This document shows positions 44,712-56,205 of a stretch of DNA of 56,262 bases, piece by piece. The stretch lies in the NCBI RefSeq assembly GCF_001424835.1, contig NZ_LMCQ01000008.1, positions 1-56,262 of the forward strand, read 5' to 3'. The stretch is from Variovorax sp. Root318D1 (GTDB taxonomy: Bacteria; Pseudomonadota; Gammaproteobacteria; Burkholderiales; Burkholderiaceae_C). The translations under genes and the position numbers were made by a program. The stretch's first letter is position 1. The number at the start of each line of letters is the position of its first letter. The notes below the pieces were generated by a model. It had not been told where the DNA came from and did no database searches. It worked only from the letters and a program-made list of their open reading frames with translations.

Positions 44712-45503
44712 TCAGCCCAGTGCCCTGGTCACCGCGCGCTGCGTCAGCACGCTGATCAGGTTGGCACGGTAGGCGGCCGACGCATGCAGGTCGCTGTTGA
44801 GGTCGCTCGCATCGATCTTCACCGCTGCGGCAGCTGCCGCCGTGAAGCTCTTGTTGAGCGCATCTTCGAGTCCCGCATGGCGGAACACGCCGTTGCCGGC
44901 TCCGGTGATCGCCACCCGCACGCCGCTGTCGTACTGCGCGAGGAACACGCCGACGAGCGGAAAGTTCGACGCCTTCTGGCGCAGCTTTTCATACACGGCG
45001 CGCTTGGGAATCGGAAACCGGATCGCGGTGATCAACTCGTCTTCTTCCAGGGCCGTGGTGAAGAGGCCCAGGAAGAAATCGTCAGCCGCGATCTCGCGCT
45101 TCGAGGTGATCACCGTGGCGCCGGAACCCAGCACCGCGCTGGGATAACACGCAGCCGGGTCGTTGTTGGCCACGGAGCCCCCGATGGTGCCCATCGCGCG
45201 CACCTGCCGGTCGCCGATGCGCGAGGCCAGATCAGCGAGCGCGGGGAAGGCGGCTTTCACGTCTGGGTTGTTGGCCACGTCGAGGTGGCGCGACATGGCA
45301 CCGATGGTGATCGTGCCAGCGTCTTTCTTGATGCCGGTGAGCTCCTTGATGCCGCCAAGGTCCACGAGCCGCTCGGGCGCGGAGAGCCTGAGCTTCATGG
45401 AGGCGAGCAGCGTCTGGCCGCCGGCCAGCGGCTTGGCGCCGGCGGTGACCAGCTTGGCCGCGTCGGCCACGGTGGAGGGCCGTTCGAGTGTGAAGGGGTA
45501 CAT
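44712..45503 (-). CDS. coxM: Molybdenum hydroxylase FAD-binding subunit (CoxM type)
   Basis: 263 residues, slightly shorter than form-I CoxM (~288). FAD motifs are AGGQTLLASMKLRL and TIGGSVANNDPAACYP, plus the N-terminal YPFTLERPSTVADAAKL. It passes electrons from the CoxS iron-sulfur clusters to an acceptor. It is third in the S-L-M order, the order described for form-II (BMS-type) clusters. Confidence 0.92.
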   Translation of the reverse strand: MYPFTLERPSTVADAAKLVTAGAKPLAGGQTLLASMKLRLSAPERLVDLGGIKELTGIKKDAGTITIGAMSRHLDVANNPDVKAAFPALADLASRIGDRQVRAMGTIGGSVANNDPAACYPSAVLGSGATVITSKREIAADDFFLGLFTTALEEDELITAIRFPIPKRAVYEKLRQKASNFPLVGVFLAQYDSGVRVAITGAGNGVFRHAGLEDALNKSFTAAAAAAVKIDASDLNSDLHASAAYRANLISVLTQRAVTRALG

Positions 45504-45524
45504 GGTGTGTGGTTCCTTCTGTGT

Positions 45525-47975
<2,451 letters not shown>

Positions 47976-47987
47976 GATGTGGCTCCC

Positions 47988-48485
<498 letters not shown>

Positions 48486-48526
48486 TTTGGCTGTCTCCGT
48501 TGAAGGTGATGGCTGGCTCAGCGAGT

Positions 48527-48541
48527 GGCATCTTGGATGCC
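48527..48541. promoter_or_regulatory. Inverted repeat 1 in the coxS/regulator region
   Basis: Perfect arms GGCATC and GATGCC around TTG, 41 bases before the coxS ATG. With the preceding T it also mimics a -24/-12 element (TGGCAT-N5-ATGCC), but the -12 half is poor. The left flank CGAGTGGCA recurs at 48619. Confidence 0.5.
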
Positions 48542-48579
48542 TGCCCCGTGCACTATCCTAGGCAAAACCCTCGCCGCTT

Positions 48580-48592
48580 GCGCAGCATGCGC
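48580..48592. promoter_or_regulatory. Inverted repeat 2 in the coxS/regulator region
   Basis: Perfect arms GCGCA and TGCGC around GCA, near the middle of the 183-base divergent region. Confidence 0.4.
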
Positions 48593-48613
48593 GAAATTCT
48601 CAAAATGAAACAA

Positions 48614-48629
48614 CTTGCCGAGTGGCAAG
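48614..48629. promoter_or_regulatory. Inverted repeat 3 in the coxS/regulator region
   Basis: Perfect arms CTTGCC and GGCAAG around GAGT, 39 bases before the regulator ATG. It contains CGAGTGGCA (48619-48627), an exact copy of 48522-48530, 97 bases away. Confidence 0.5.
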
Positions 48630-48668
48630 AATCAAGAAAAAGACCTCTCGCCCGAGCCACCCGACCCC

Positions 48669-49811
48669 ATGCCCGCTTCCCTCGTCCCGCCCCCGCCCGA
48701 GCGCTCGCTCACCATTGCGCAGGCCCGTCGGGAGCTGATCCACGGTGAAGGCTCGCACTCCCGCGGCAGCATGCGCATCGAACCATGGATCGCCCGGTCC
48801 TGGGAGCGCTGCATCCAAGCCGGGCGGCAGCCGCAGCAGCGGGTGGAGTTCGAACCGGTGGGCCGGTCGGCGGTTCGCCACGTGGCCGAGCGCAACCGGG
48901 CGCTGGTGGCGGCGGCCCGGCCTGTGATCGAGCGGCTGTCGCGCGCCATTGCCGACACGCGCTATTTCGCCGTATTGACCGATGCCGCTGGCATCGTGGT
49001 CGACGTGGGCCCCCTGCCCAACGGCACCGGCGCCGCCAGCCTCCATGTCCGCAACATCGCGCGCGTCGGCGTCGATTTGTCGGAGCGCGCGATCGGCACC
49101 AGCGCGATCAGCACCGCGCTGACCGAGCAGGAATCGGTGTGGCTGCACCGCGGCGAGCATTTCTTCGAAGACACCAGCGTCTACAGCTGCGCCGGGGCGC
49201 CGCTTTTCGGCCCGCGGGGCGACTGCATCGGCATGCTCGACCTGACCGGCGTCCAGGTGGTCGAGCGGCCGGAGCTGCGGCACCTGGCCACGCTCTCGGC
49301 GCGCAGCATCGAGAACATGCTGGTGCTGAAGGAGCCGTGCGAGCTGCGGCTGCATCTCTCGTGGCCCGGCTGCCCGCCGGGCAACGATGCCACCGAGGGC
49401 CTGCTGTGCATCGACGCTGAGGGCAAGGTCACGGGCGCCAATGCCGCAGCGCGGCAGATGCTGCACCAGCCGCTCGCAACGCGCGGCCCGAATACCCTGC
49501 ATTGCAACGACTTGTTCGCGCTGCCGCTCGACATGCTGTTCGATGCGGCCCGGCGCGGCGAGGCCGTGCTCGAGGTGCCGCTCTGGTCCGGATTGCGCAT
49601 CGAGGTGCGGCCGCGGCGCGGCGGCAAGAGCCCGGCGAGTGCGGCGCCCGAGACCCGGCCCCTGCTGCGAGACGTCGAGACCGCGCTCATTCGCAAGGCC
49701 GTGACCGACGCCCGCGGCAACGTGGCCGAAGCCGCGCGCACCCTCGGCATCAGCCGGGCTACCGTCTACCGCAAACTGTGGCGCGGCCGCGCCGCCGGGT
49801 CGACGGACTGA
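48669..49811 (+). CDS. AcoR-like transcriptional regulator: GAF plus Fis-type HTH, no AAA+ domain
   Basis: 380 residues. The N-terminal segment RIEPWIARSWERCIQAGR is typical of AcoR-family regulators. A GAF-like sensor (~95-230) has RYFAVLTDAAGIVVDVGP and the AIGTSAISTALTEQ and CAGAPLFGPRGDCIGMLDLTG motifs. A PAS-like piece (~260-330) leads to a Fis HTH (NVAEAARTLGISRATVYRKLWRG). The central sigma-54 AAA+ domain is absent, so it cannot drive sigma-54 open complex formation. ATG at 48669 is preferred; an in-frame TTG at 48615 would overlap inverted repeat 3. It probably controls the divergent cox-like operon. Confidence 0.88.
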   Translation: MPASLVPPPPERSLTIAQARRELIHGEGSHSRGSMRIEPWIARSWERCIQAGRQPQQRVEFEPVGRSAVRHVAERNRALVAAARPVIERLSRAIADTRYFAVLTDAAGIVVDVGPLPNGTGAASLHVRNIARVGVDLSERAIGTSAISTALTEQESVWLHRGEHFFEDTSVYSCAGAPLFGPRGDCIGMLDLTGVQVVERPELRHLATLSARSIENMLVLKEPCELRLHLSWPGCPPGNDATEGLLCIDAEGKVTGANAAARQMLHQPLATRGPNTLHCNDLFALPLDMLFDAARRGEAVLEVPLWSGLRIEVRPRRGGKSPASAAPETRPLLRDVETALIRKAVTDARGNVAEAARTLGISRATVYRKLWRGRAAGSTD

Positions 49812-49815
49812 AGCT

Positions 49816-50193
49816 TCAGGCGCCCACCGGCACCTTGTCGAGGAAGCCGGTCACCGAGCGCAGCTTGCCCGCATCGAGCCGCGCGAAATCGGTCCCTTGG
49901 ATCAGGTCTTCGGCGCCGCTCGGGCCCAGGATCCATGAAAAGCGCAGGTTGTCGCCGTGCACCTCGGCCTTGCCGAACAGGTTGAAGCGAAAACCCGGAT
50001 AGCGTTGATGCACGGCACCGACCAGTGCGCTGATCTGCTCGCGGCCGCTGGCCTGTGCCATGGGATCGGCATAGTGCGCGTCGGCCGTCCAGTGGGCTTC
50101 GATCAGTGCGGCGCGGCGCGCGGCATCGGTTTCGTTCCAGACGGCGATGTAGCGTTGGGCAATGGCGGCGGCGTCGTGAGCGGCGGTGTTCAT
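49816..50193 (-). CDS. NTF2-like (SnoaL-type) small protein
   Basis: 125 residues. It has an alpha+beta cone fold pattern: IAQRYIAVWNETDAARRAALIEAHWTADAHYADPMAQASG, then RYPGFRFNLFGKAEVHGDNLRFSW. Members include isomerases, dehydrating enzymes and binding proteins; no catalytic assignment is possible. ATG at 50193 gives the normal length; the long frame upstream overlaps the tupA region. It converges with the regulator, leaving 4 bases between stops. 122 bases separate it from tupA with no clear terminator. Confidence 0.75.
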   Translation of the reverse strand: MNTAAHDAAAIAQRYIAVWNETDAARRAALIEAHWTADAHYADPMAQASGREQISALVGAVHQRYPGFRFNLFGKAEVHGDNLRFSWILGPSGAEDLIQGTDFARLDAGKLRSVTGFLDKVPVGA

Positions 50194-50315
50194 GATGACG
50201 ATTCCTTCCGAGAGTGGAGCCCGCAACATCGCGGGGTGAAGGAATGGTCGCGCCGGGTGCGCGCGGCGTCGATGACCTCGCAGGTCATAAAGCGCGGCGG
50301 TGGCCGCCACGCATT

Positions 50316-51173
50316 TCAGTTGGCCAGCGCGTTGGGAAAGAACAGCTGCTCGCCGCCAATCTTGTAGTCCGCGATGGTCTGCTGTCCGGCCGGCGAGATC
50401 ACCCAGTCGACGAACTTCTGCGCGCCCTTGCCGTTGAGCGAGGGAAATTTGGCCGGGCTCACCACCATCACGCCATATTGGTTGAAGAGCCGCTTGTCGC
50501 CTTCGACCAGCACTGCCAGGTCGGCGCGGTTCTTGAAGCTGAGCCAAGTGCCGCGGTCTGCCAGCACATAGGCGCCGGACGAGGCCGCGATGTTGAGCGC
50601 CGGCCCCATGCCGCAGCCGCACTCCCTGTAGCCCGTACCTTTGCGGTCGTTGGGCACGAGCTGTCCGGCTTCGGCCACGCCGGCCTGCGTCCAGAGGCGG
50701 CGCTCGGCCGCGTCGGTGCCGCTCTTGTCGCCGCGCGAAACGAACGGCGCATTGACCGTGGCGATCTTCTTCAGCGCGGCCGCGATGTCCTTGCCCTTGG
50801 TGCCCGCCGGGTCGGCCTTCGGCCCCACCAGCACGAAGTCGTTGTACATCACGGGGTAGCGCCTGGCACTGAAGCCCTCGGCCACGAACCTCTCCTCGGC
50901 GGCGGTGTCGTGCACAAAGAGCACGTCGGCATCGCCGCGCTTGGCCATGTCGATCGCCTGGCCCGTGCCCACCGCCACCACCTTGACGTCGATGTCGCTG
51001 GCTTTCTTGAAGGCTGGCAGCAGGTGCGAGAACAGGCCCGATTGCTCGGTGGACGTCGTCGAGGCCATGGTGATGGTCTCAGCGTGCACCGCACCCACGG
51101 CCAGGAAGAAAACCGCCGCCGCCAGCGAGGCGCGAATGCCCGCATTGCTGCGGCGCTTGAAAGACAGACTCAT
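50316..51173 (-). CDS. tupA: Tungstate/molybdate-type ABC transporter substrate-binding protein
   Basis: 285 residues. The signal peptide is AGIRASLAAAVFFLAVGAVHA. The mature protein begins ITMASTTSTEQSGLFSHLLPAF, the TTST oxyanion-binding motif of TupA, and has VGTGQAIDMAKRGDADVLFVHD and FVSRGDKSGTDAAE. TupA proteins select tungstate over molybdate, but selectivity cannot be judged here. The segment RECGCGMG carries two Cys in a stretch that I recall as usually GQGMG. It overlaps tupC by 4 bases and lies last in the tupB-tupC-tupA order. Confidence 0.88.
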   Translation of the reverse strand: MSLSFKRRSNAGIRASLAAAVFFLAVGAVHAETITMASTTSTEQSGLFSHLLPAFKKASDIDVKVVAVGTGQAIDMAKRGDADVLFVHDTAAEERFVAEGFSARRYPVMYNDFVLVGPKADPAGTKGKDIAAALKKIATVNAPFVSRGDKSGTDAAERRLWTQAGVAEAGQLVPNDRKGTGYRECGCGMGPALNIAASSGAYVLADRGTWLSFKNRADLAVLVEGDKRLFNQYGVMVVSPAKFPSLNGKGAQKFVDWVISPAGQQTIADYKIGGEQLFFPNALAN

Positions 51174-51889
51174 GCCAACTCTCCTTTGACGAACAGGCGG
51201 GCCTCTTCCGGCAGCGGCCCATGAAAGAAATCGTGCACGGGCAGGTCGGCCAGCACGCGACCTTGCTCCAGGTAGATCACGCGGCTGGCCAACCGTTTCA
51301 CCTGACCGAGGTTGTGGCTTGCGAACACCAGCGTGCGGCCCGCGGCCGCTTCGGCGATGAGCGACTCGACCTCGCGCTTGGCAGTGGGGTCAAGGCTGGC
51401 GGTGGGCTCGTCGAGCAGCAGCACCGCCGGATGCAGCGCCCAGGCACGTGCCAGCGCCACCCGCTGTTGCTGGCCGCCCGACAAGGCGCGAGCGTTGCGG
51501 TTTGCCAGGTCTTCTAGCCCCACCCGCGCCAGTGCCGGAATGGCGGCGCGGCGGGCATCGCGCCAGCGCATTCCGCGCAGCCACAGCGCCATCGCCACGT
51601 TGACAGCCACCGACGTGCGCAGCATGTGCGGACGCTGGAACAGCATGGCTTGGTGGCGGCCCGGCGCGGCGCTGGTGAAACTCCCCGCCGCATGCGGCAC
51701 CAGGCCATGCAGGAGCCGCAGCAGCGTGGTCTTGCCGCTGCCGTTGGCGCCGATCAGCGCCACGCGCTCGCCGGCCGCAATGGTCAGGGTCGCGCCCTGC
51801 AGGGCCGCCACGCGTCCCAGCCGCACGTCGACGCCGTAGAGCGCAAAGACGGTGTTGTCGGCGCTCGCCAGTTGCACGTGTTCGTTCAT
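51170..51889 (-). CDS. tupC: Tungstate-type ABC transporter ATP-binding protein
   Basis: 239 residues. Walker A GANGSGKTTLLRLLHGL, Q loop MLFQRPHMLRTSVAVNVAMAL, signature LSGGQQQRVALARA, Walker B VLLLDEPTASLD and H loop FASHNLGQVKRLASRVIYLEQG. The Q-loop context is typical of TupC/ModC-like importers. The ATG at 51889 overlaps the tupB stop by 4 bases; a longer frame upstream is antisense-like sequence over tupB. Confidence 0.9.
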   Translation of the reverse strand: MNEHVQLASADNTVFALYGVDVRLGRVAALQGATLTIAAGERVALIGANGSGKTTLLRLLHGLVPHAAGSFTSAAPGRHQAMLFQRPHMLRTSVAVNVAMALWLRGMRWRDARRAAIPALARVGLEDLANRNARALSGGQQQRVALARAWALHPAVLLLDEPTASLDPTAKREVESLIAEAAAGRTLVFASHNLGQVKRLASRVIYLEQGRVLADLPVHDFFHGPLPEEARLFVKGELA

Positions 51890-52644
51890 GGGCGCGCCTC
51901 GGGCCGCCACCAAGCCGTCATGCCGCCGCCTTCGCCGCCCCCGCCATCGACCCGCTCGCGCCACCCGCGGACCGCGGCAATGGCAAGGTTGAGCACCAGC
52001 ACCACGCCCAGCAACACGATGCCCAGGGCCAGCGCCAGCGGCAGGTCGCCCTTGCTGGTTTCGAGCGCAATGGCGGTGGTCATCACGCGGGTGAAGCCGT
52101 CGATGTTGCCGCCCACCACCATCACCGCGCCCACTTCCGACACGGCGCGGCCGAACGCGGCGATGAGCACGGTGAGCAGCGCATAGCGCTCGTCCCACAC
52201 CAAGAGAAGCGCCCGTACCAGCGGCCTGGCGCCCAGCGAGCGCAGCTGCTCGCCATGCGCGCGCTCGGCGTCCTCGATAGTCTGGCGCGTGAGCGCGGTC
52301 ACCACCGGCAGCACCAGCACCGTCTGCGCCAGCACCATGGCCTTGAACGAAAAAAGCCAGCCCAAAAAGCCGAGCGGTCCGGAGCGCGACAGCAAAAGAT
52401 AGATCACCAGCCCCACCACCACCGACGGCAGCGCCAACAGGGTGTTCAGCAGTGTGAGCAAGCCGGCGCGGCCGCGAAAGCGTGCCACGCCCAGCCACGC
52501 CCCCAGCAGCAGGCCCAGCCCGCAGGCCAGCGCGCAGGCGCTGGCGCTGACCGCGAGCGAGCGCCCGACGATCGCCAGCAGCACCGGATCGCCGGACACG
52601 AGCAACTGCCAGGCCGCGACGGCGCTCTGTGCAAAGGTGTTCAC
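51886..52644 (-). CDS. tupB: Tungstate-type ABC transporter permease
   Basis: 252 residues with about five membrane helices. The BPD_transp_1 coupling motif is EQLRSLGARPLVRALLLVWDERYALLTVLIAAFGRAVSEVGAVMVVGG broken by the loop; VGGNIDGFTRVMTTAIALETSKGD is the TupB signature. The start is GTG at 52644. A five-codon ORF, MKPSA, starts at 52658 and ends on TGA overlapping this GTG, so translation could be coupled. It is the first gene of tupBCA. Confidence 0.88.
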   Translation of the reverse strand: MNTFAQSAVAAWQLLVSGDPVLLAIVGRSLAVSASACALACGLGLLLGAWLGVARFRGRAGLLTLLNTLLALPSVVVGLVIYLLLSRSGPLGFLGWLFSFKAMVLAQTVLVLPVVTALTRQTIEDAERAHGEQLRSLGARPLVRALLLVWDERYALLTVLIAAFGRAVSEVGAVMVVGGNIDGFTRVMTTAIALETSKGDLPLALALGIVLLGVVLVLNLAIAAVRGWRERVDGGGGEGGGMTAWWRPEARP

Positions 52645-52700
52645 GCGGAGGGCTTCATGGGGTGAAGCGCCGCAGTATCGCGGTGTACTTCCAAATACCT

Positions 52701-52716
52701 ATGCAATTTTTTGCAT
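52701..52716. promoter_or_regulatory. Palindrome upstream of tupB
   Basis: Perfect arms ATGCAA and TTGCAT around TTTT, ~57 bases before the tupB start and 20 bases from the M81 gene stop. It is AT-rich against the local background. A possible operator for metal-responsive control of tup, or a weak terminator; undecided. Confidence 0.45.
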
Positions 52717-52735
52717 ATGCAGCCCAACCGGACAG

Positions 52736-54208
52736 TCAGACGGCGTCGAGCGGATACACCGGCCTGCGCACCTTGGAAAACGGGAACAGGCCGTAGTCCG
52801 AACTGGTCACGCCCGGGCTGTCGCACTCCACCAGCGCGGCCGAGATCGGCTCGAAGACCGGCCGGCAGTACATGCGCGACTTGAGCAGCAGGAAGCGCTC
52901 CTTGCGCGGATCGAGCCCCGCGCATTCGAAAACGCCGAGGTCCCACGGCTCCTGCGTGCGCTCGGTCACCACGATGCGCGCCGCGCCGATATCGAACAGC
53001 ACCGTGCGCCCCATGCTGCTGCGCTGGCCCGTGTAGGTGGGCCCGGTGATCACGTATTCGCCGTTGCAGATGGTGCGAACCGTGCCGGTCAGCATGACGG
53101 GCTTCTTGGAAAGACCGATGCCTTCGAGCGACACCTTGTTGCCCAGCGCCACCGTGACTGTGGCGCCCTCGCCCGCCGCGATGAGTTCGCCCACGGCCTC
53201 GGGGTCGCACAGCGGCCCCATGCCAATGCCGTCGAGGCCCTGCGCCAGGGCTTCCTGCAGCACGTCCATGGTGTCGCAACTGCCGCCGGACATGCAGTTG
53301 TCGCCGTGGTCGAGCAGCAGCACAGGGCGCGTCGCGCCGTGGGCGATCGCCTTCGCGCGCGCCACTGATTCGGCCAGCGGCTCGCTGCGGTAGATGAAGG
53401 CTTCGCGCTCGGCCCACATCTGGGCCGCAATGCGGTCTGCCGTGGCCTGCGCCCGCTCGGGAGATTGCGCATCGACCACCACCACGCTCATGCAAGGCGC
53501 CTCAATGTCCGACAACGAGAAACCGGCAAAGATCGACACCGCGAGCGATTCCGATTTTTCGGCCTCGCGCGCCGCCTCGATGGCCCGCTGCATCGCGCCG
53601 GTGAACGACGCGCTGCGCAGCGTGTGCGCCATCAACGGCAGCTGGTGCCAGCGCATCGCGGGCTTGTTGCGCCCCGCGAGCAGATCGAACAGCAGCCGGC
53701 CCGCATGCTCGCCCGTCTCGTACATGTCGATGTGCGGATAGGTCTTGAAGCCGACGATCACGTCCGCATTGCCAACCATCGCGGGCGTGACGTTGGCGTG
53801 CAAGTCGAGCGCCACGCCAATGGGCACGCCGGGCGCCGCAGCACGCAGCCGAAGCAGCAGATCGCCCTCGCCGTCCGCGCTGTTCTGCGCCACCATGGCG
53901 CCGTGCAGGTCGAGCAGGATGGCATCGCAGCCGGGCGCGGCATCGACGATGCACTGCGTGAGCGTGGTGTAGGCCTTCGCATCGACCGGCCCGCTCGGAT
54001 TGGCCGAGGCCGAAACCGGCGTGATCAGCGTCGCACCGGCCTGTTCGGCCAGGTCGATGAAGGCCGACATGGCAGTGCGCATGCCCTTGTTGTCCTTGTA
54101 GGCCTGCGCTCCGAACGTGGGTCCGTCGGGCCCGAAGGCCGCCAGCGGCGTGGGCACCGGCGAAAAGGTGTTGGTCTCGTGGTTGAGCCTTGCGATCAGC
54201 ACCTTCAT
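52736..54208 (-). CDS. M81-family metallopeptidase (MlrC/microcystinase C-like)
   Basis: 490 residues. MlrC-type N-domain: MKVLIARLNHETNTFSP, ILLDLHGAMVAQ, VALDLHANVT and FKTYPHIDMYETG, carrying zinc ligands in HETN, D-x-H and H-x-D. The C-domain has VLLLDHGDNCMSGGSCDTM and DYGLFPFSKVRRPVYPLD. Known MlrC cleaves linear microcystin fragments, but family members in soil bacteria are probably general peptidases or amidases. It overlaps the amidohydrolase by 4 bases (ATGA). Confidence 0.9.
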   Translation of the reverse strand: MKVLIARLNHETNTFSPVPTPLAAFGPDGPTFGAQAYKDNKGMRTAMSAFIDLAEQAGATLITPVSASANPSGPVDAKAYTTLTQCIVDAAPGCDAILLDLHGAMVAQNSADGEGDLLLRLRAAAPGVPIGVALDLHANVTPAMVGNADVIVGFKTYPHIDMYETGEHAGRLLFDLLAGRNKPAMRWHQLPLMAHTLRSASFTGAMQRAIEAAREAEKSESLAVSIFAGFSLSDIEAPCMSVVVVDAQSPERAQATADRIAAQMWAEREAFIYRSEPLAESVARAKAIAHGATRPVLLLDHGDNCMSGGSCDTMDVLQEALAQGLDGIGMGPLCDPEAVGELIAAGEGATVTVALGNKVSLEGIGLSKKPVMLTGTVRTICNGEYVITGPTYTGQRSSMGRTVLFDIGAARIVVTERTQEPWDLGVFECAGLDPRKERFLLLKSRMYCRPVFEPISAALVECDSPGVTSSDYGLFPFSKVRRPVYPLDAV

Positions 54209-55461
54209 TGGGCCGCCACTCCTGCGCTTTGCAGCATCGCCTGCAGCAGCACATTGCAGCCGGCCTCGAGGTGGCCGGGCTGCGCGTCCTCAATCTCGTT
54301 GTGGCTGATGCCATCGAGGCAAGGGACGAAGATCATCGCTGTCGGGCACACGCGCGCCAGGTACACCGCATCGTGCCCCGCGCCGCTGATCACGTTCATC
54401 CAGGTCATGCCCTGCGCCTGTGCGGCCTCGCGAATGGCGGACACCAGCGTGGGCGTGAAAGGCTGCGGCGGAAAGTAGACGACCTGCTCCACCGTGGCCT
54501 CGACCTTGGCCTTGGCGGCGATGCGCTGCACCGCTTCTTTCAGCTCGGCGTCCATGGCCGACAGCACCACGTCGTCCGCCGCGCGCAGGTCGACGCTGAG
54601 CTTCACGCGGCCTGGAATCACGTTGCGCGAATTGGGATAGTTCTCGATCCAGCCGACCGTGCCGCGGCCATGCGGCGCGTGCGCCAGCGCGATGCGGTTG
54701 ACCTCCAGCACCAGTTCGGAGGCCGCAAGCAGCGCATCCTTGCGCAGCTCCATCGGCGTGGGGCCGGCGTGGGCCTCCATGCCCTGCAGCACCACGTCGT
54801 ACCAGCGCTGGCCGAGGGCGCCCTCGACCACGCCGATGACGCGCTCGTTGGCCTCGAGCACCGGGCCCTGCTCGATGTGCGCCTCGAAGTACGCGCCCAC
54901 GGGCGATGCCGCGGCCGAGGCCGGTGCGGCGCCCGCATAGCCGATCGACGCGAGCGCCTCGGCCACGCTAATGCCGTCGTTGTCGCGCTGCGCCAGTGCA
55001 TGCTCGAGCGTAAAGGCGTCGGCGAACACGCCCGAGCCCATCATCACGGGCACGAAGCGCGAGCCCTCTTCATTGGTCCACACGGCGATCTCCAGCGGCG
55101 CCTCGGTGACGATGCCGGCGTCGTTCAGGCTGCGGATCACCTCCAGCCCGGCCAGCACGCCATAGTTGCCGTCGAACTTTCCGCCCGTGGGCTGGGTGTC
55201 GATATGGCTGCCCGTGACCACCGGGGGCAGTGTGTTGTCACGGCCGGCGCGGCGCGCAAAGATGTTGCCGATCTGGTCGACGCGCACCTCGCAACCGGCC
55301 TCGCGCGCCCAATGGGTGAAGAGATCGCGGCCCTGCCGGTCGAGGTCGGTCAGTGCGATGCGGCAGACGCCGCCTTTCTCGGTCGCGCCGAGCTTCGCCA
55401 GTTCCATCAGCGAGTTCCAGAGGCGATCGCCGTTGATGCGGAGTTGGGTGGATGAGTTCAT
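54205..55461 (-). CDS. M20-family Zn-dependent amidohydrolase (allantoate/N-carbamoyl-amino acid hydrolase type)
   Basis: 418 residues. GSHIDTQPTGGKFDGNYGVLAGLEV holds the first metal His and Asp; WTNEEGSRFVPVMMGSGVF holds the Glu pair, and HIEQGPVLE the next metal ligand. GMEAHAGPTPMELRKDALLAASEL is the dimerisation lid and GAGHDAVYLARVCPTAMIFVPCLDGISHNEIE the C-terminal site. The family hydrolyses ureido/carbamoyl groups of allantoate, ureidoglycine or N-carbamoyl amino acids. It lies 33 bases after livF. Substrate not assigned. Confidence 0.9.
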   Translation of the reverse strand: MNSSTQLRINGDRLWNSLMELAKLGATEKGGVCRIALTDLDRQGRDLFTHWAREAGCEVRVDQIGNIFARRAGRDNTLPPVVTGSHIDTQPTGGKFDGNYGVLAGLEVIRSLNDAGIVTEAPLEIAVWTNEEGSRFVPVMMGSGVFADAFTLEHALAQRDNDGISVAEALASIGYAGAAPASAAASPVGAYFEAHIEQGPVLEANERVIGVVEGALGQRWYDVVLQGMEAHAGPTPMELRKDALLAASELVLEVNRIALAHAPHGRGTVGWIENYPNSRNVIPGRVKLSVDLRAADDVVLSAMDAELKEAVQRIAAKAKVEATVEQVVYFPPQPFTPTLVSAIREAAQAQGMTWMNVISGAGHDAVYLARVCPTAMIFVPCLDGISHNEIEDAQPGHLEAGCNVLLQAMLQSAGVAAQ

Positions 55462-55494
55462 GGCTTTGCAAAAAGAAGAAGGGGTGCGCAGGCA

Positions 55495-56201
<707 letters not shown>

Positions 56202-56205
<4 letters not shown>

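Noticed and set aside
48526..48541. A true sigma-54 promoter in the cox-like regulatory region
   Set aside because: The spacing fits TGGC...GC but the -12 half is ATGCC, the element is a palindrome, and the local regulator has no AAA+ domain. I list it as an inverted repeat instead.
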